DNA from: CATOSK01 sp963665735
Lineage (GTDB): Bacteria; Chloroflexota; Dehalococcoidia; Lucifugimonadales; UBA3495
Assembly: GCA_963665735.1 (NCBI GenBank)
Contig: OY762444.1
Location: 3,858,042 to 3,922,041, forward strand
DNA length: 64,000 nucleotides
Direction of reading: 5' to 3'
Part shown: piece by piece, positions 57,713-64,000 of the stretch
Layout of the letters: every line of letters begins with the position of its first letter
How positions within the stretch are numbered: the stretch's first letter is position 1
Position numbers and translations under genes: made by a program
The notes under the pieces: generated by a model
The model's input: only the letters and a program-made list of their open reading frames with translations
Told to the model about the DNA's origin: nothing
The model's database searches: none

Positions 57713-57826
57713 CGCTACAGCAACCAAATCCCGGCGAAAGACACAAGGGGGCACGAGACGTGCCTCCCGTCGAATTGCGGTAGCCGGGATCCGCCAGCCG
57801 GCGGAGGGGTAGGGGTTGCTGTAGCG
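57713..57826 (-). ncRNA. Candidate cis-regulatory RNA: three-way junction with anti-SD segment
   Basis: Minus strand: outer stem CGCTACAGCAACC/GGTTGCTGTAGCG (13 bp), a hairpin CCGCC-GGCT-GGCGG, an inner stem ATCCCGGC/GCCGGGAT and within it GGGAGGCAC-GTCTC-GTGCCCCC. The 3' strand contains CCCCCTTG (57751-57744), a perfect 8-base complement of the lipoprotein ribosome site CAAGGGGG (57692-57685). The element lies 36 bases before the ATG. Known riboswitch cores were not recognised. Confidence 0.5.
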
Positions 57827-57895
57827 GGTCAAATTGTTCCACACGGGGTTGGAATTGTCCAGCACGCCGGCGGGGAAGGGATTTTACGGAAGGGC

Positions 57896-57904
57896 TGTTA
57901 TAAT
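57896..57904 (+). promoter_or_regulatory. Extended -10 promoter of coxG
   Basis: TGTTATAAT, a perfect extended -10. The -35 region (AAGGGA) is poor. The start near 57911 leaves a 72-base leader to coxG. Confidence 0.55.
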
Positions 57905-57982
57905 CGGGGAAAATGATGGTACGCAATTCAAGCGTCGTTCCCGATTCGGAGCAACCCGGCGGGGATACAGGAAAGCGGTTTA

Positions 57983-58420
57983 ATGGACGTTTCAGGAAGT
58001 TACAGATTTGAGGCTCCCGCCGCGGTGGTTTGGGCGCGGTTCATGGACCCGGAGGTTCTGGCCGGATGTTTGCCGGGGGTGGAACGGTTGGAGACCGTCG
58101 GACCGGATACTTACCAGGCCAATTTTGACGTCAGGGTTGGGCCAATCCGCAGCGAATACCAGGCGCGCATCACGCTGCACGACTTGGAAGAGCCGTCGGC
58201 CTATCGGATGACGCTGGCGGCCAACGGACGGCTGGGGTTCGCCAACGGGGAGGCGCGGGTGACGCTGGTGGAAGAGGACGGGGTTACGGTGGTGACGGTG
58301 CAGGGACAGGCGGAGGTTGGCGGCGCGGTGGCGCGGGTGGGACAACGGATGATGGGGACGGTGGCGCAGAACATGATGACGGGGATGTTTGAGTGCCTGG
58401 GGGAGGGTATGGGGCGTTAG
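57983..58420 (+). CDS. coxG: CoxG-like SRPBCC protein (carbon monoxide dehydrogenase subunit G)
   Basis: 145 residues. VSGSYRFEAPAAVVWARFMDPEVLAGCLPGVERLETVGPDTYQANFDVRVGPIRSEYQ is the CoxG start of the SRPBCC fold; QGQAEVGGAVARVGQRMMGTVAQNMMTGMFECL ends it with the lipid- or membrane-contacting helix. CoxG anchors or assembles CO dehydrogenase at the membrane. It is divergent from coxSLM, separated by the lipoprotein gene and its leader, and it supports a cox-type role for the operon. Confidence 0.9.
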   Translation: MDVSGSYRFEAPAAVVWARFMDPEVLAGCLPGVERLETVGPDTYQANFDVRVGPIRSEYQARITLHDLEEPSAYRMTLAANGRLGFANGEARVTLVEEDGVTVVTVQGQAEVGGAVARVGQRMMGTVAQNMMTGMFECLGEGMGR

Positions 58421-58452
58421 AAACCGTCTTGGAACGGGGGTTTGGCTTCGCC

Positions 58453-58640
58453 CCAAGGTCTCAACTAGGGCCAACGCCGGCATTGGCAAGGATTTCTGGA
58501 TTCCGGCTTTCGCCGGAATGATTTTTCACCCAGGGGCTTGGTTCTTGCTCTTACCCCGGCCCTCTAACCAAGGTCTCAACTAGGGCCAACGCCGGCATTG
58601 GCGAGGATTTCTGGATTCCGGCTTTCGCCGGAATGACGGG
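58453..58640. repeat. 115-bp tandem duplication containing family A palindromes
   Basis: CCAAGGTCTCAACTAGGGCC... starts at 58453 and again at 58568. Each unit carries CAACGCCGGCATTGGC and an ATTCCGGCTTTCGCCGGAAT palindrome (58487-58523 and 58602-58640). The units have diverged slightly (CAAGG/CGAGG; ATTTTTC/ACGGGT). Confidence 0.85.
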
Positions 58641-58676
58641 TTGGGGGCTTGGTTTCTGCCGTCAACCCGCAATGGG

Positions 58677-60059
58677 CTAGAAGTCCTCGATGTGGGCGGC
58701 GGGCAGTTCGCACAGGGTTAGCACGTCGCCGATGTCGGCGGCGGTTGCCAGGTTGCGGAGGGCGTCGGCCAATTCCCGGGCCCGGGAATCGCCGGCCCGC
58801 AGTCCCACCAACTCGGCGAACTTGGCGTCAACGTCGGCGGCGTCCATGTGGCGGTAAACGCTTTCTCTTTCCCAGGAACGGCCGTCTTTGGCGGTGACGG
58901 AGACGATGGCCTGGAAACGGTCGCGGTCGGCCCATTCTTCCCTGGGCGATATGGAGATGCGGTCTTTCATGGCGACGGCTTCGGGGCTGAGGTGATACTT
59001 TTCGTTGTGGGCTTCCTTGAAACCAGTTCCACCGTAAACGGCGGCCAGGGCCAGCACGTCGCGGCCTTCGATGGATGGGTGGTGGACGTTGGTTATGGTG
59101 CTGAAACCCGTGGGGGGAACCTGGACGGCGATAGCGGCGATGTCGTCGGCGGACAGTCCGTTTTCGGCCATCAACTCCACCAGGGCCTGGCGGGGCGCCT
59201 GGTTGGGGCCGCCGGCGCTGACCCGCTTCATTACGATGCTGCGGATGCCGTAATCGGAACCGAGGCCGGCGGTGAAGGCGTCGGGAATATCCCGGACACC
59301 GAGCCGGCTGTGGAAAAAACCCTGGGCGCCGTCGAAAATGTCGTCGGGGGCGTCGTAGTCAACCTGGGCCATGAGGGCCGCGGCGACGCCGTTGCGGGCG
59401 CCGATGCCGCCGCGGACGAGGGATTTGAGCATATGGCCTTCTTCGCGGGCGAAGGGGGTGATGCCGCTGGCCAGGGCGGCGGCCAAGCCCAAGGCTTTTT
59501 CCACCTGGACGGCGGACAGGCCCAGGGCGATGCCGGCGGCGGCGGTGGCTCCCATAGTGTTGCCGGCGTCCACCAGGGTAGCGGCGGGGCCGGCGGTGGC
59601 GGCGGTCTCGGCGCTCAGGGCGGCGGCTACGGCGTGGGTGCGCTTGGTCAGTTCGTAGCCCAGGGCCACGGCGCGCAGGACTTCCTTGCCGGAGGCGTGG
59701 GCCAACTGCCCGGCGGTGACGGCGGCGGCCAGGTTGGCGGCGAGGACGTGGGCGCCAACGCCGTCGCCTTCAATGGCGTCAACTTCGTCGGCGTGGCCGA
59801 GCATACCGTTGAGTTGGGCGGCGTTCAGGGCGGAAGTGCGTTGGGGGAAACCCAGCATGGTGCAGTCGGGCGGGCCGCCCACCCGGTTGGTGAAGTCGTG
59901 CATTCGGTGGGCCACGTCCAGCAGGGAGCAGGCCAGGTTGCTGCCGATGCCGTCGTAAACGGACAGCCGGGCCAGTTCCTGAACGTCGGCGGGGAGGTCG
60001 TCAAAGGAGGTGTCAAACATCCAATTGATGATGGTCTTGGTTGCGCTGACTGACGCCAT
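58677..60059 (-). CDS. MmgE/PrpD family protein
   Basis: 460 residues. FDTSFDDLPADVQELARLSVYDGIGSNLACS, LNAAQLNGMLGHADEVDAIEGDGVGAHV, AGNTMGATAAAGIALGLSAVQVEKALGLAAALASGI and KRVSAGGPNQAPRQALVELM are MmgE/PrpD signatures. Known members are 2-methylcitrate, iminodisuccinate or cis-aconitate-type enzymes. No prpB/prpC neighbours occur, so methylcitrate-cycle use is not supported. A homologue at 62384 lies beyond an MFS gene; together they may handle an imported acid. The ATG is at 60057-60059. Confidence 0.88.
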   Translation of the reverse strand: MASVSATKTIINWMFDTSFDDLPADVQELARLSVYDGIGSNLACSLLDVAHRMHDFTNRVGGPPDCTMLGFPQRTSALNAAQLNGMLGHADEVDAIEGDGVGAHVLAANLAAAVTAGQLAHASGKEVLRAVALGYELTKRTHAVAAALSAETAATAGPAATLVDAGNTMGATAAAGIALGLSAVQVEKALGLAAALASGITPFAREEGHMLKSLVRGGIGARNGVAAALMAQVDYDAPDDIFDGAQGFFHSRLGVRDIPDAFTAGLGSDYGIRSIVMKRVSAGGPNQAPRQALVELMAENGLSADDIAAIAVQVPPTGFSTITNVHHPSIEGRDVLALAAVYGGTGFKEAHNEKYHLSPEAVAMKDRISISPREEWADRDRFQAIVSVTAKDGRSWERESVYRHMDAADVDAKFAELVGLRAGDSRARELADALRNLATAADIGDVLTLCELPAAHIEDF

Positions 60060-60807
60060 TAGTGCTGTCCTTACTTGGTGTTGGGGTAGGTTCGCGCCGC
60101 CGGCTTGACCCGTCAGGGTTACGCCGGGGCCGAGGCATTGGGGGAGGCCAGTCCTACGATATTAGGGCCGGAAAGTTGGGCCAGTATTATCACAGCCGGG
60201 TTGGGAAGTCAAACCGATGGCGGTTAAGGGGCATTGAGGCGGTCAATAGTTGCCGATTTCGGAATTGGGGGAAAGTTTGACGGGGGTGGGCAACCACGAG
60301 GGTTGCCCCTACGGGGACGACGGACAGGAATGTCCATCGCACCCTTGGATTCCGGCCCTGGTTAGGGTATTTCCGGATTCCAGCCCCGTATCGTGGTACG
60401 GAGCCGGCTCGTCGCCGGAATGACGGGTTAGGGATGGGGATGACGTGGGGTTTACCCCCTCCCCAGCCCTCCCCCTACCAAGGGGAGGGGGTTGTTGGAA
60501 GGCGGCCAATGCTATTCCTGCCTACTTTGGAATCAGCCGTCGGTGCGGGTCTAACTTGTCGGGGGATGGGGACGGGAGTATTATTCCGTTGTCCGGCGGG
60601 CGGCGGCAGGGCTTTTACAAAGTTGCTGTTGACCGTCCTCCCGCCCAACGCGGTCATTCCCGCGAAAGCAGGAATCCGCTGCGTTTCGGTCAACCAAGTC
60701 ACTGGATTCCGGCCTCCGCCGGAATGACGGTCCAACTTCGGAAGGACCCTGGGGCGGCGGGGGTGGTTGTTGATTTGATGTGACGGTTGGAGGTTAAAGG
60801 GGCTTTT
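60060..60807. other. Long intergenic region: mmgE promoter and repeats
   Basis: Carries a minus-strand promoter (60186-60212), a family D hairpin (60288-60313), an enlarged family A element at 60343-60425 interrupted by AGGGTATTTCCGGATTCCAG, a family B hairpin (60454-60493), the CCCGCGAAAGCAGG variant (60656-60680) and a standard palindrome (60704-60733). No convincing ORF. Confidence 0.65.
60186..60212 (-). promoter_or_regulatory. Possible promoter of the MmgE/PrpD gene at 58677
   Basis: Minus strand TTGACT (60212-60207), spacer 15, GATAAT (60191-60186) with extended TGT (TGTGATAAT). The short spacer lowers confidence; a TAATAC at 17 bp is an alternative. Confidence 0.4.
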
Positions 60808-62148
60808 TTGGATTCTGCGAACCTGGAATCGGGGGGCAATTCCCCCGGCCCTGCCCAGCCCCGGCTGAAAGGCCGGGTTTTCTTGGGGTGGTGGACGGTG
60901 GCCTTGGCCGGCGTCATGCACTCCATCAACTCGGCGGGGTACAACAAAGGGTTCGTGATTTTCCTGCTGCCGGTGAGCGAAGGCCTGGGCGTCGGGCGGG
61001 CCTCGGTAGCGTTGATATTTTCCCTGTCGCGTTCCGAAGGCGGGCCGGTCGGCCCCATCGCCGGCTGGCTGATTGACCGATTCGGCCCCAAGCCGGTGTT
61101 GTTCGTCGGCACCGTCCTGTCCGGGGGCGGGTTTCTGCTGCTGTCGCGGACGGAAAACATCTGGACTTTCGGGGCGGTCTATCTGGGGTTGATAACCCTG
61201 GGCAGCGACCTGGCCTTTTCCAATGCGCTGTCGGCGCTGGTCAACAACTGGTTCCACCGGCGGCGGGCGTTGGCGATGTCGTCCTACCATTCCATATCGT
61301 CCCTCGGCCCGTCTATCCTGGTGCCGCTGCTGGCCCTGCTGATAGCGTTTCAAGGTTGGCGCACGGCGTCTTTTGTCGCCGGGCTGGTTATCCTGGGGTC
61401 GGTCTTGCCGTTGTGTTTCCTGGTGCGGAGCACGCCGGAAAGCGTGGGTTTGGTTCCCGACGGGGGGCCGCCGCGCCCGGCGGACGTGGAACGCCGGCGG
61501 CGGCGGAGCAGCGACGGCCCACAGGCCAATTACCCTTTCGGCGACGCGCTGCGGACACCGAGCTACTGGCTGCTGCTGACCGGCTCCATCCTGCGGCTGA
61601 CGGCCAAGTCGGGGGTAATCCTTAACATTATTCCCATCATGGTTTGGAAAGGGATTGACGAACAGGCGGCGGCTTTCGTCTTTGGATTCCTGCTTTTCCT
61701 GGGGGTGCCGCTGTCGCTGGTGTTCGGGTGGCTGGCGGACCTGCTGCCCAAGAACCTGGTGTTGTTCGGTTCGGCGATGGCGGGGACGCTGGCCTTCCTG
61801 CTGCTGGCGGTTCCCGTTGGGGGTTTCTGGGTGGTAATGGCTTTTGTTTTGCTGTTTGCGATAGCGGAGACCAGCGGCTCCAACAACTGGGCGACTTTTG
61901 GCGACTACTTCGGACGGCAGGCTTACGGGCGGTTGCGGGGGGTGACGCAGCTGGCGTCCAGCCCGGGGGTGCTGCTGGCGCCGGTGTTCGCCGGCTGGTG
62001 GTATGACCGGGCCGAGGACTACGCCTTTTCCATCTGGGTTTTCACGATTTTCTTCGGGTTGAGCGCGTTGGCTTTTGCGTTGATGCGAAAGCCGGCGATT
62101 GCCGGATACCAGGAACCGACGGCGACTTCGGCGAAGGTTGGGGAGTAG
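60808..62148 (+). CDS. Major facilitator superfamily transporter (OxlT/MCT-like)
   Basis: About 446 residues from the TTG at 60808, where AAAGGGG is at the right distance; a TTG at 60787 lacks a site. About 12 membrane segments are visible, e.g. VFLGWWTVALAGVMHSINSAGY, FVIFLLPVSEGLGVG, SILVPLLALLIAFQGW and LAFLLLAVPVGGFWVVMAFVLLFAIAE. PIAGWLIDRFGPKPVL is the inter-TM2-3 signature, and a long hydrophilic loop (EGVGLVPDGGPPRPADVERRRRRS) divides the halves. The oxalate/formate- or monocarboxylate-type subgroup is most likely. It lies between two MmgE/PrpD genes. Confidence 0.88.
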   Translation: MDSANLESGGNSPGPAQPRLKGRVFLGWWTVALAGVMHSINSAGYNKGFVIFLLPVSEGLGVGRASVALIFSLSRSEGGPVGPIAGWLIDRFGPKPVLFVGTVLSGGGFLLLSRTENIWTFGAVYLGLITLGSDLAFSNALSALVNNWFHRRRALAMSSYHSISSLGPSILVPLLALLIAFQGWRTASFVAGLVILGSVLPLCFLVRSTPESVGLVPDGGPPRPADVERRRRRSSDGPQANYPFGDALRTPSYWLLLTGSILRLTAKSGVILNIIPIMVWKGIDEQAAAFVFGFLLFLGVPLSLVFGWLADLLPKNLVLFGSAMAGTLAFLLLAVPVGGFWVVMAFVLLFAIAETSGSNNWATFGDYFGRQAYGRLRGVTQLASSPGVLLAPVFAGWWYDRAEDYAFSIWVFTIFFGLSALAFALMRKPAIAGYQEPTATSAKVGE

Positions 62149-62210
62149 GGCCGGCATATCATTGGGGGGTGGGTTGAAAGTTCCCTGTTCGCTCCTTTAC
62201 CGCCGGGATT

Positions 62211-62319
62211 CCACCCCCACCCTAACCCTCCCCCTCGTAGGGGGAGGGGGTTTCGTATCTCGCGCCTACGACGTCGCTAGCAAGGTTTTCTGGATTCCGG
62301 CCTTCGCCGGAATGACGGG
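62211..62319. repeat. Family B hairpin and family A palindrome
   Basis: CACCCCCACCCTAACCCTCC...GGGGGAGGGGG at 62211-62253 and ATTCCGGCCTTCGCCGGAAT at 62281-62319, in the gap between the MFS gene and the second mmgE. Confidence 0.8.
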
Positions 62320-62383
62320 TTTGGTTGGGTCAGTCGCCAATACAGCGGCGACTGCATACTAAGGGTTTCAGAGGGAGGGTGAT

Positions 62384-63733
62384 TTGGCTGTAAGTACCGG
62401 GCCGACGGGTGAACTCTGCCGGTGGGTCGTATCTACCAGTTACGATGACCTGCCACCGGAAGTGCGGGGGGAGGCCGTTACCCTGCTTTATGACCAGGTG
62501 GGGTGCATGGTTGCGGCGGCTACGCTGCCGGCCTGCCAGCCGGTGGTGGACCTGGTGCAGCAGATGGGCGGGGCGGGGGAGTGTTCCATCGTGGGACACC
62601 CGCTGCGGACTTCGCTGCTTTATGCGGCCTTGGCTAACGGGACTATCGGCCACGGCGATGAAGTGGACTCCACGGGACAGCAAGGGACGGGACATTACGC
62701 CGCCAGCGCGGTGCCGACGGTCTTGAGCGTGGGTCAGAGTTTGGGCGTTTCGGGTAGGGAGTTGATACGGGCGCTGGTTCTGGGGGCGGAAGTGGCGGCC
62801 CGGCTCCAAAGCATCGTCTTCAAGTATGCGGCCAGGGATATTTTCTACGCCAGCATCACCGGGGCCTTGGGCTGCGCGGTCAACGCCGGAACGCTGCTGG
62901 GGTTAGACGCGGAGCAGTTGGAAAACGCCTTGGGGTTGGCGGCGTCGGGCGCGTCGGGGCTGACCAGTCACCACCTGGAGGAAAACCACCAAACCAAGTC
63001 GCTGCAACGAGGAAGGGCCGCCGAAGTAGGGGTCATGTCGGCGCTGCTGGCGGGCCGGGGCGTCCTGGGGCCGAAGGAAATTCTGACGGTGGAGAACGGG
63101 TTTTTCGACGCTTTCCTGGGGGTCAAAGAGGTGGGCGCGGAGGCGGTTCAAGGGTTGGGAGAGGAGTTCCTGATGCGGGAGTTGGCCTACAAGCGTTACG
63201 CCGTGGGCGCGCCCAACCAGACGCCGGTTTACGCTCTGCTGGAGGCGATGCGGGAGAACGAACTGACGGCGGAGGAAATCGGGGGGATTGAGGTTTCGGT
63301 TTCGCGGGGAGCTTTCGAGACGGTGACGACAAACCGGCACCCGTCGGTGGATATGGAGTCCATTCTGGCGACGGCGGCGGTCTTTGGGGAGTTGACGTTT
63401 AACCACGTCCACCGGGCGGAGTACCGGGAAGACCCGCGGGTGGCGGCGTTCCGGGAACGGGCGCGCATCCTGATAATTCCCCGGCCCGGACACGCCACCA
63501 GGGGGAACCGCCTGGACATCGGGCTGACGGTCCGGACGGTTGGCGGGCAGGAAATCCGGCAGGAATTGAGATACCCGCCGATGGACTTTGGGGAAATTCA
63601 GGGGAAGTTTCGGGAGTTGGCGGGTCTGCGGCTGGAAGATTCCGAGGTTTTGTCGCTGGAACGGGAGTTGCTGGAGGTGGAGTCGTGCGGGGATGTTGCG
63701 GCGCTGGTGTCGCGGTTGGAGATACCGTACTAG
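62384..63733 (+). CDS. MmgE/PrpD family protein
   Basis: 449 residues from a TTG with GAGGGAGGG five to thirteen bases upstream. WVVSTSYDDLPPEVRGEAVTLLYDQVGCMVAAATLPACQPVVDLVQQMGGAGE, LANGTIGHGDEVDSTGQQGTGHYAASAVPTVLSVGQSLGVSGRELIRALVLGAEVAAR and YKRYAVGAPNQTPVYALLEAMRENELTAEEI give the family. It is only a distant paralogue of the protein at 58677. It lies downstream of the MFS gene, so an import-plus-conversion unit is possible. The substrate is unknown. Confidence 0.88.
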   Translation: MAVSTGPTGELCRWVVSTSYDDLPPEVRGEAVTLLYDQVGCMVAAATLPACQPVVDLVQQMGGAGECSIVGHPLRTSLLYAALANGTIGHGDEVDSTGQQGTGHYAASAVPTVLSVGQSLGVSGRELIRALVLGAEVAARLQSIVFKYAARDIFYASITGALGCAVNAGTLLGLDAEQLENALGLAASGASGLTSHHLEENHQTKSLQRGRAAEVGVMSALLAGRGVLGPKEILTVENGFFDAFLGVKEVGAEAVQGLGEEFLMRELAYKRYAVGAPNQTPVYALLEAMRENELTAEEIGGIEVSVSRGAFETVTTNRHPSVDMESILATAAVFGELTFNHVHRAEYREDPRVAAFRERARILIIPRPGHATRGNRLDIGLTVRTVGGQEIRQELRYPPMDFGEIQGKFRELAGLRLEDSEVLSLERELLEVESCGDVAALVSRLEIPY

Positions 63734-63745
63734 GGGCGTGGAGTT

Positions 63746-63787
63746 CACCCCCTCCCTAACCCTCCCCCTCGTAGGGGGAGGGGATTT
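63746..63787. repeat. Family B GC hairpin repeat
   Basis: CACCCCCTCCCTAACCCTCC then CCCTCGTAGGGGGAGGGG, 13 bases after the mmgE stop. Confidence 0.8.
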
Positions 63788-63812
63788 ATCACACTCTCTA
63801 AGGGTGCCGGTG

Positions 63813-64000
63813 GTGGATTCCCGCTTTCGCGGGAATGACGGTTATTCGGGGGCCGAGGTTGGTTTTGGTGGGGATTTGTGGAATCCGGCTTTGGCCGGAA
63901 TGACGGTTATTCGGGGGCCAAGGTTGGCGTTGGCGGGGATTCCTGGATCCCGGCTTTCGCCGGAATGACGGTTATTCGGGGCCAAGGTTGGGGTTGGCGG
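63813..64000. repeat. Tandem array of about 65-nt units carrying family A palindromes, running off the edge
   Basis: GGAATGACGGTTATTCGGGG recurs with starts about 65 bases apart (near 63831, 63897 and 63962). Each is preceded by a palindrome (GATTCCCGCTTTCGCGGGAA; GAATCCGGCTTTGGCCGGAA; GATCCCGGCTTTCGCCGGAA) and followed by GCCGAGGTTGG- or GCCAAGGTTGG-type spacers. The last unit is cut by the window end. No gene is visible. Confidence 0.85.

Noticed and set aside
63813..64000. CRISPR array or leader at the right edge
   Set aside because: The spacers between palindromes are near-identical and the palindrome arms vary, the opposite of a CRISPR.

Overview
The window looks like a chromosomal segment of a GC-rich, free-living or host-associated bacterium, most likely a member of the Chloroflexota (SAR202/Dehalococcoidia-like). 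This is an inference from gene content: paired CaiB/BaiF CoA-transferases, MmgE/PrpD proteins, a form II-type CO-dehydrogenase-like operon with coxDEG, Uma2 nucleases, PHP and acyl-CoA dehydrogenase genes, a T-box before ilvB, and an exceptional density of short palindromic repeats in nearly every intergenic gap. No rRNA, tRNA, insertion sequence, phage gene or CRISPR array was recognised. No composition statistics or database searches were run.

Layout. 1-6.8 kb: end of fumC, then tilS with a histidine phosphatase, tsaD, a small membrane protein, and a GatC-like/amidase/AhpD-like trio. 7.0-9.7 kb: a T-box leader and ilvB, then an HTH protein. 9.9-12.3 kb (minus): an operon of a 41-codon small ORF, panD and one methyltransferase, followed by a second methyltransferase. 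12.5-15.1 kb: a D-aminoacylase-type amidohydrolase and HicB/HicBA genes. 15.1-21.1 kb: acyl-CoA metabolism (two acyl-CoA dehydrogenases, an enoyl-CoA hydratase, two overlapping CaiB/BaiF genes). 21.6-27 kb (minus): one-carbon metabolism, fhs and metH. 27.2-31 kb: an ADP-ribosylglycohydrolase and an M1 aminopeptidase. 31.1-37.9 kb: a leucine operon, leuC-uma2-uma2-uma2-leuD, continuing into a ThDP enzyme and two small proteins. 38.3-44.5 kb (minus): panE, an acyl-CoA ligase, two enoyl-CoA hydratases and a PHP protein. 44.6-46.8 kb: groES-groEL with a good promoter and terminator. 47.3-50.1 kb: a rearranged two-subunit CoA-transferase locus (A, B-A fusion, B). 50.5-58.4 kb: coxS-coxL-coxM-coxD-coxE on the minus strand with a lipoprotein gene and a divergent coxG. 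58.7-63.7 kb: two MmgE/PrpD proteins flanking an MFS transporter.

How the genes fit together: the set describes a heterotroph that activates and exchanges organic acids as CoA thioesters (ligase, CaiB pair, A/B CoA-transferases, acyl-CoA dehydrogenases, hydratases), makes branched-chain amino acids (ilvB under T-box control, leuCD) and pantothenate (panD, panE), runs folate/B12 one-carbon chemistry (fhs, metH), and may oxidise CO or a related small substrate with a molybdenum hydroxylase.

Most unusual points: a histidine-rich metal-binding-like loop inserted in CoxM; a 77-78-nt four-unit tandem array within the cox operon; a CoA-transferase locus whose order A-[B+A fusion]-B is best explained by tandem duplication plus fusion; three Uma2 paralogues between leuC and leuD; a roughly 114-nt multi-helix leader with a perfect anti-Shine-Dalgarno segment before a lipoprotein gene; and a recurring extended -10 promoter word (TGTTANNAT).
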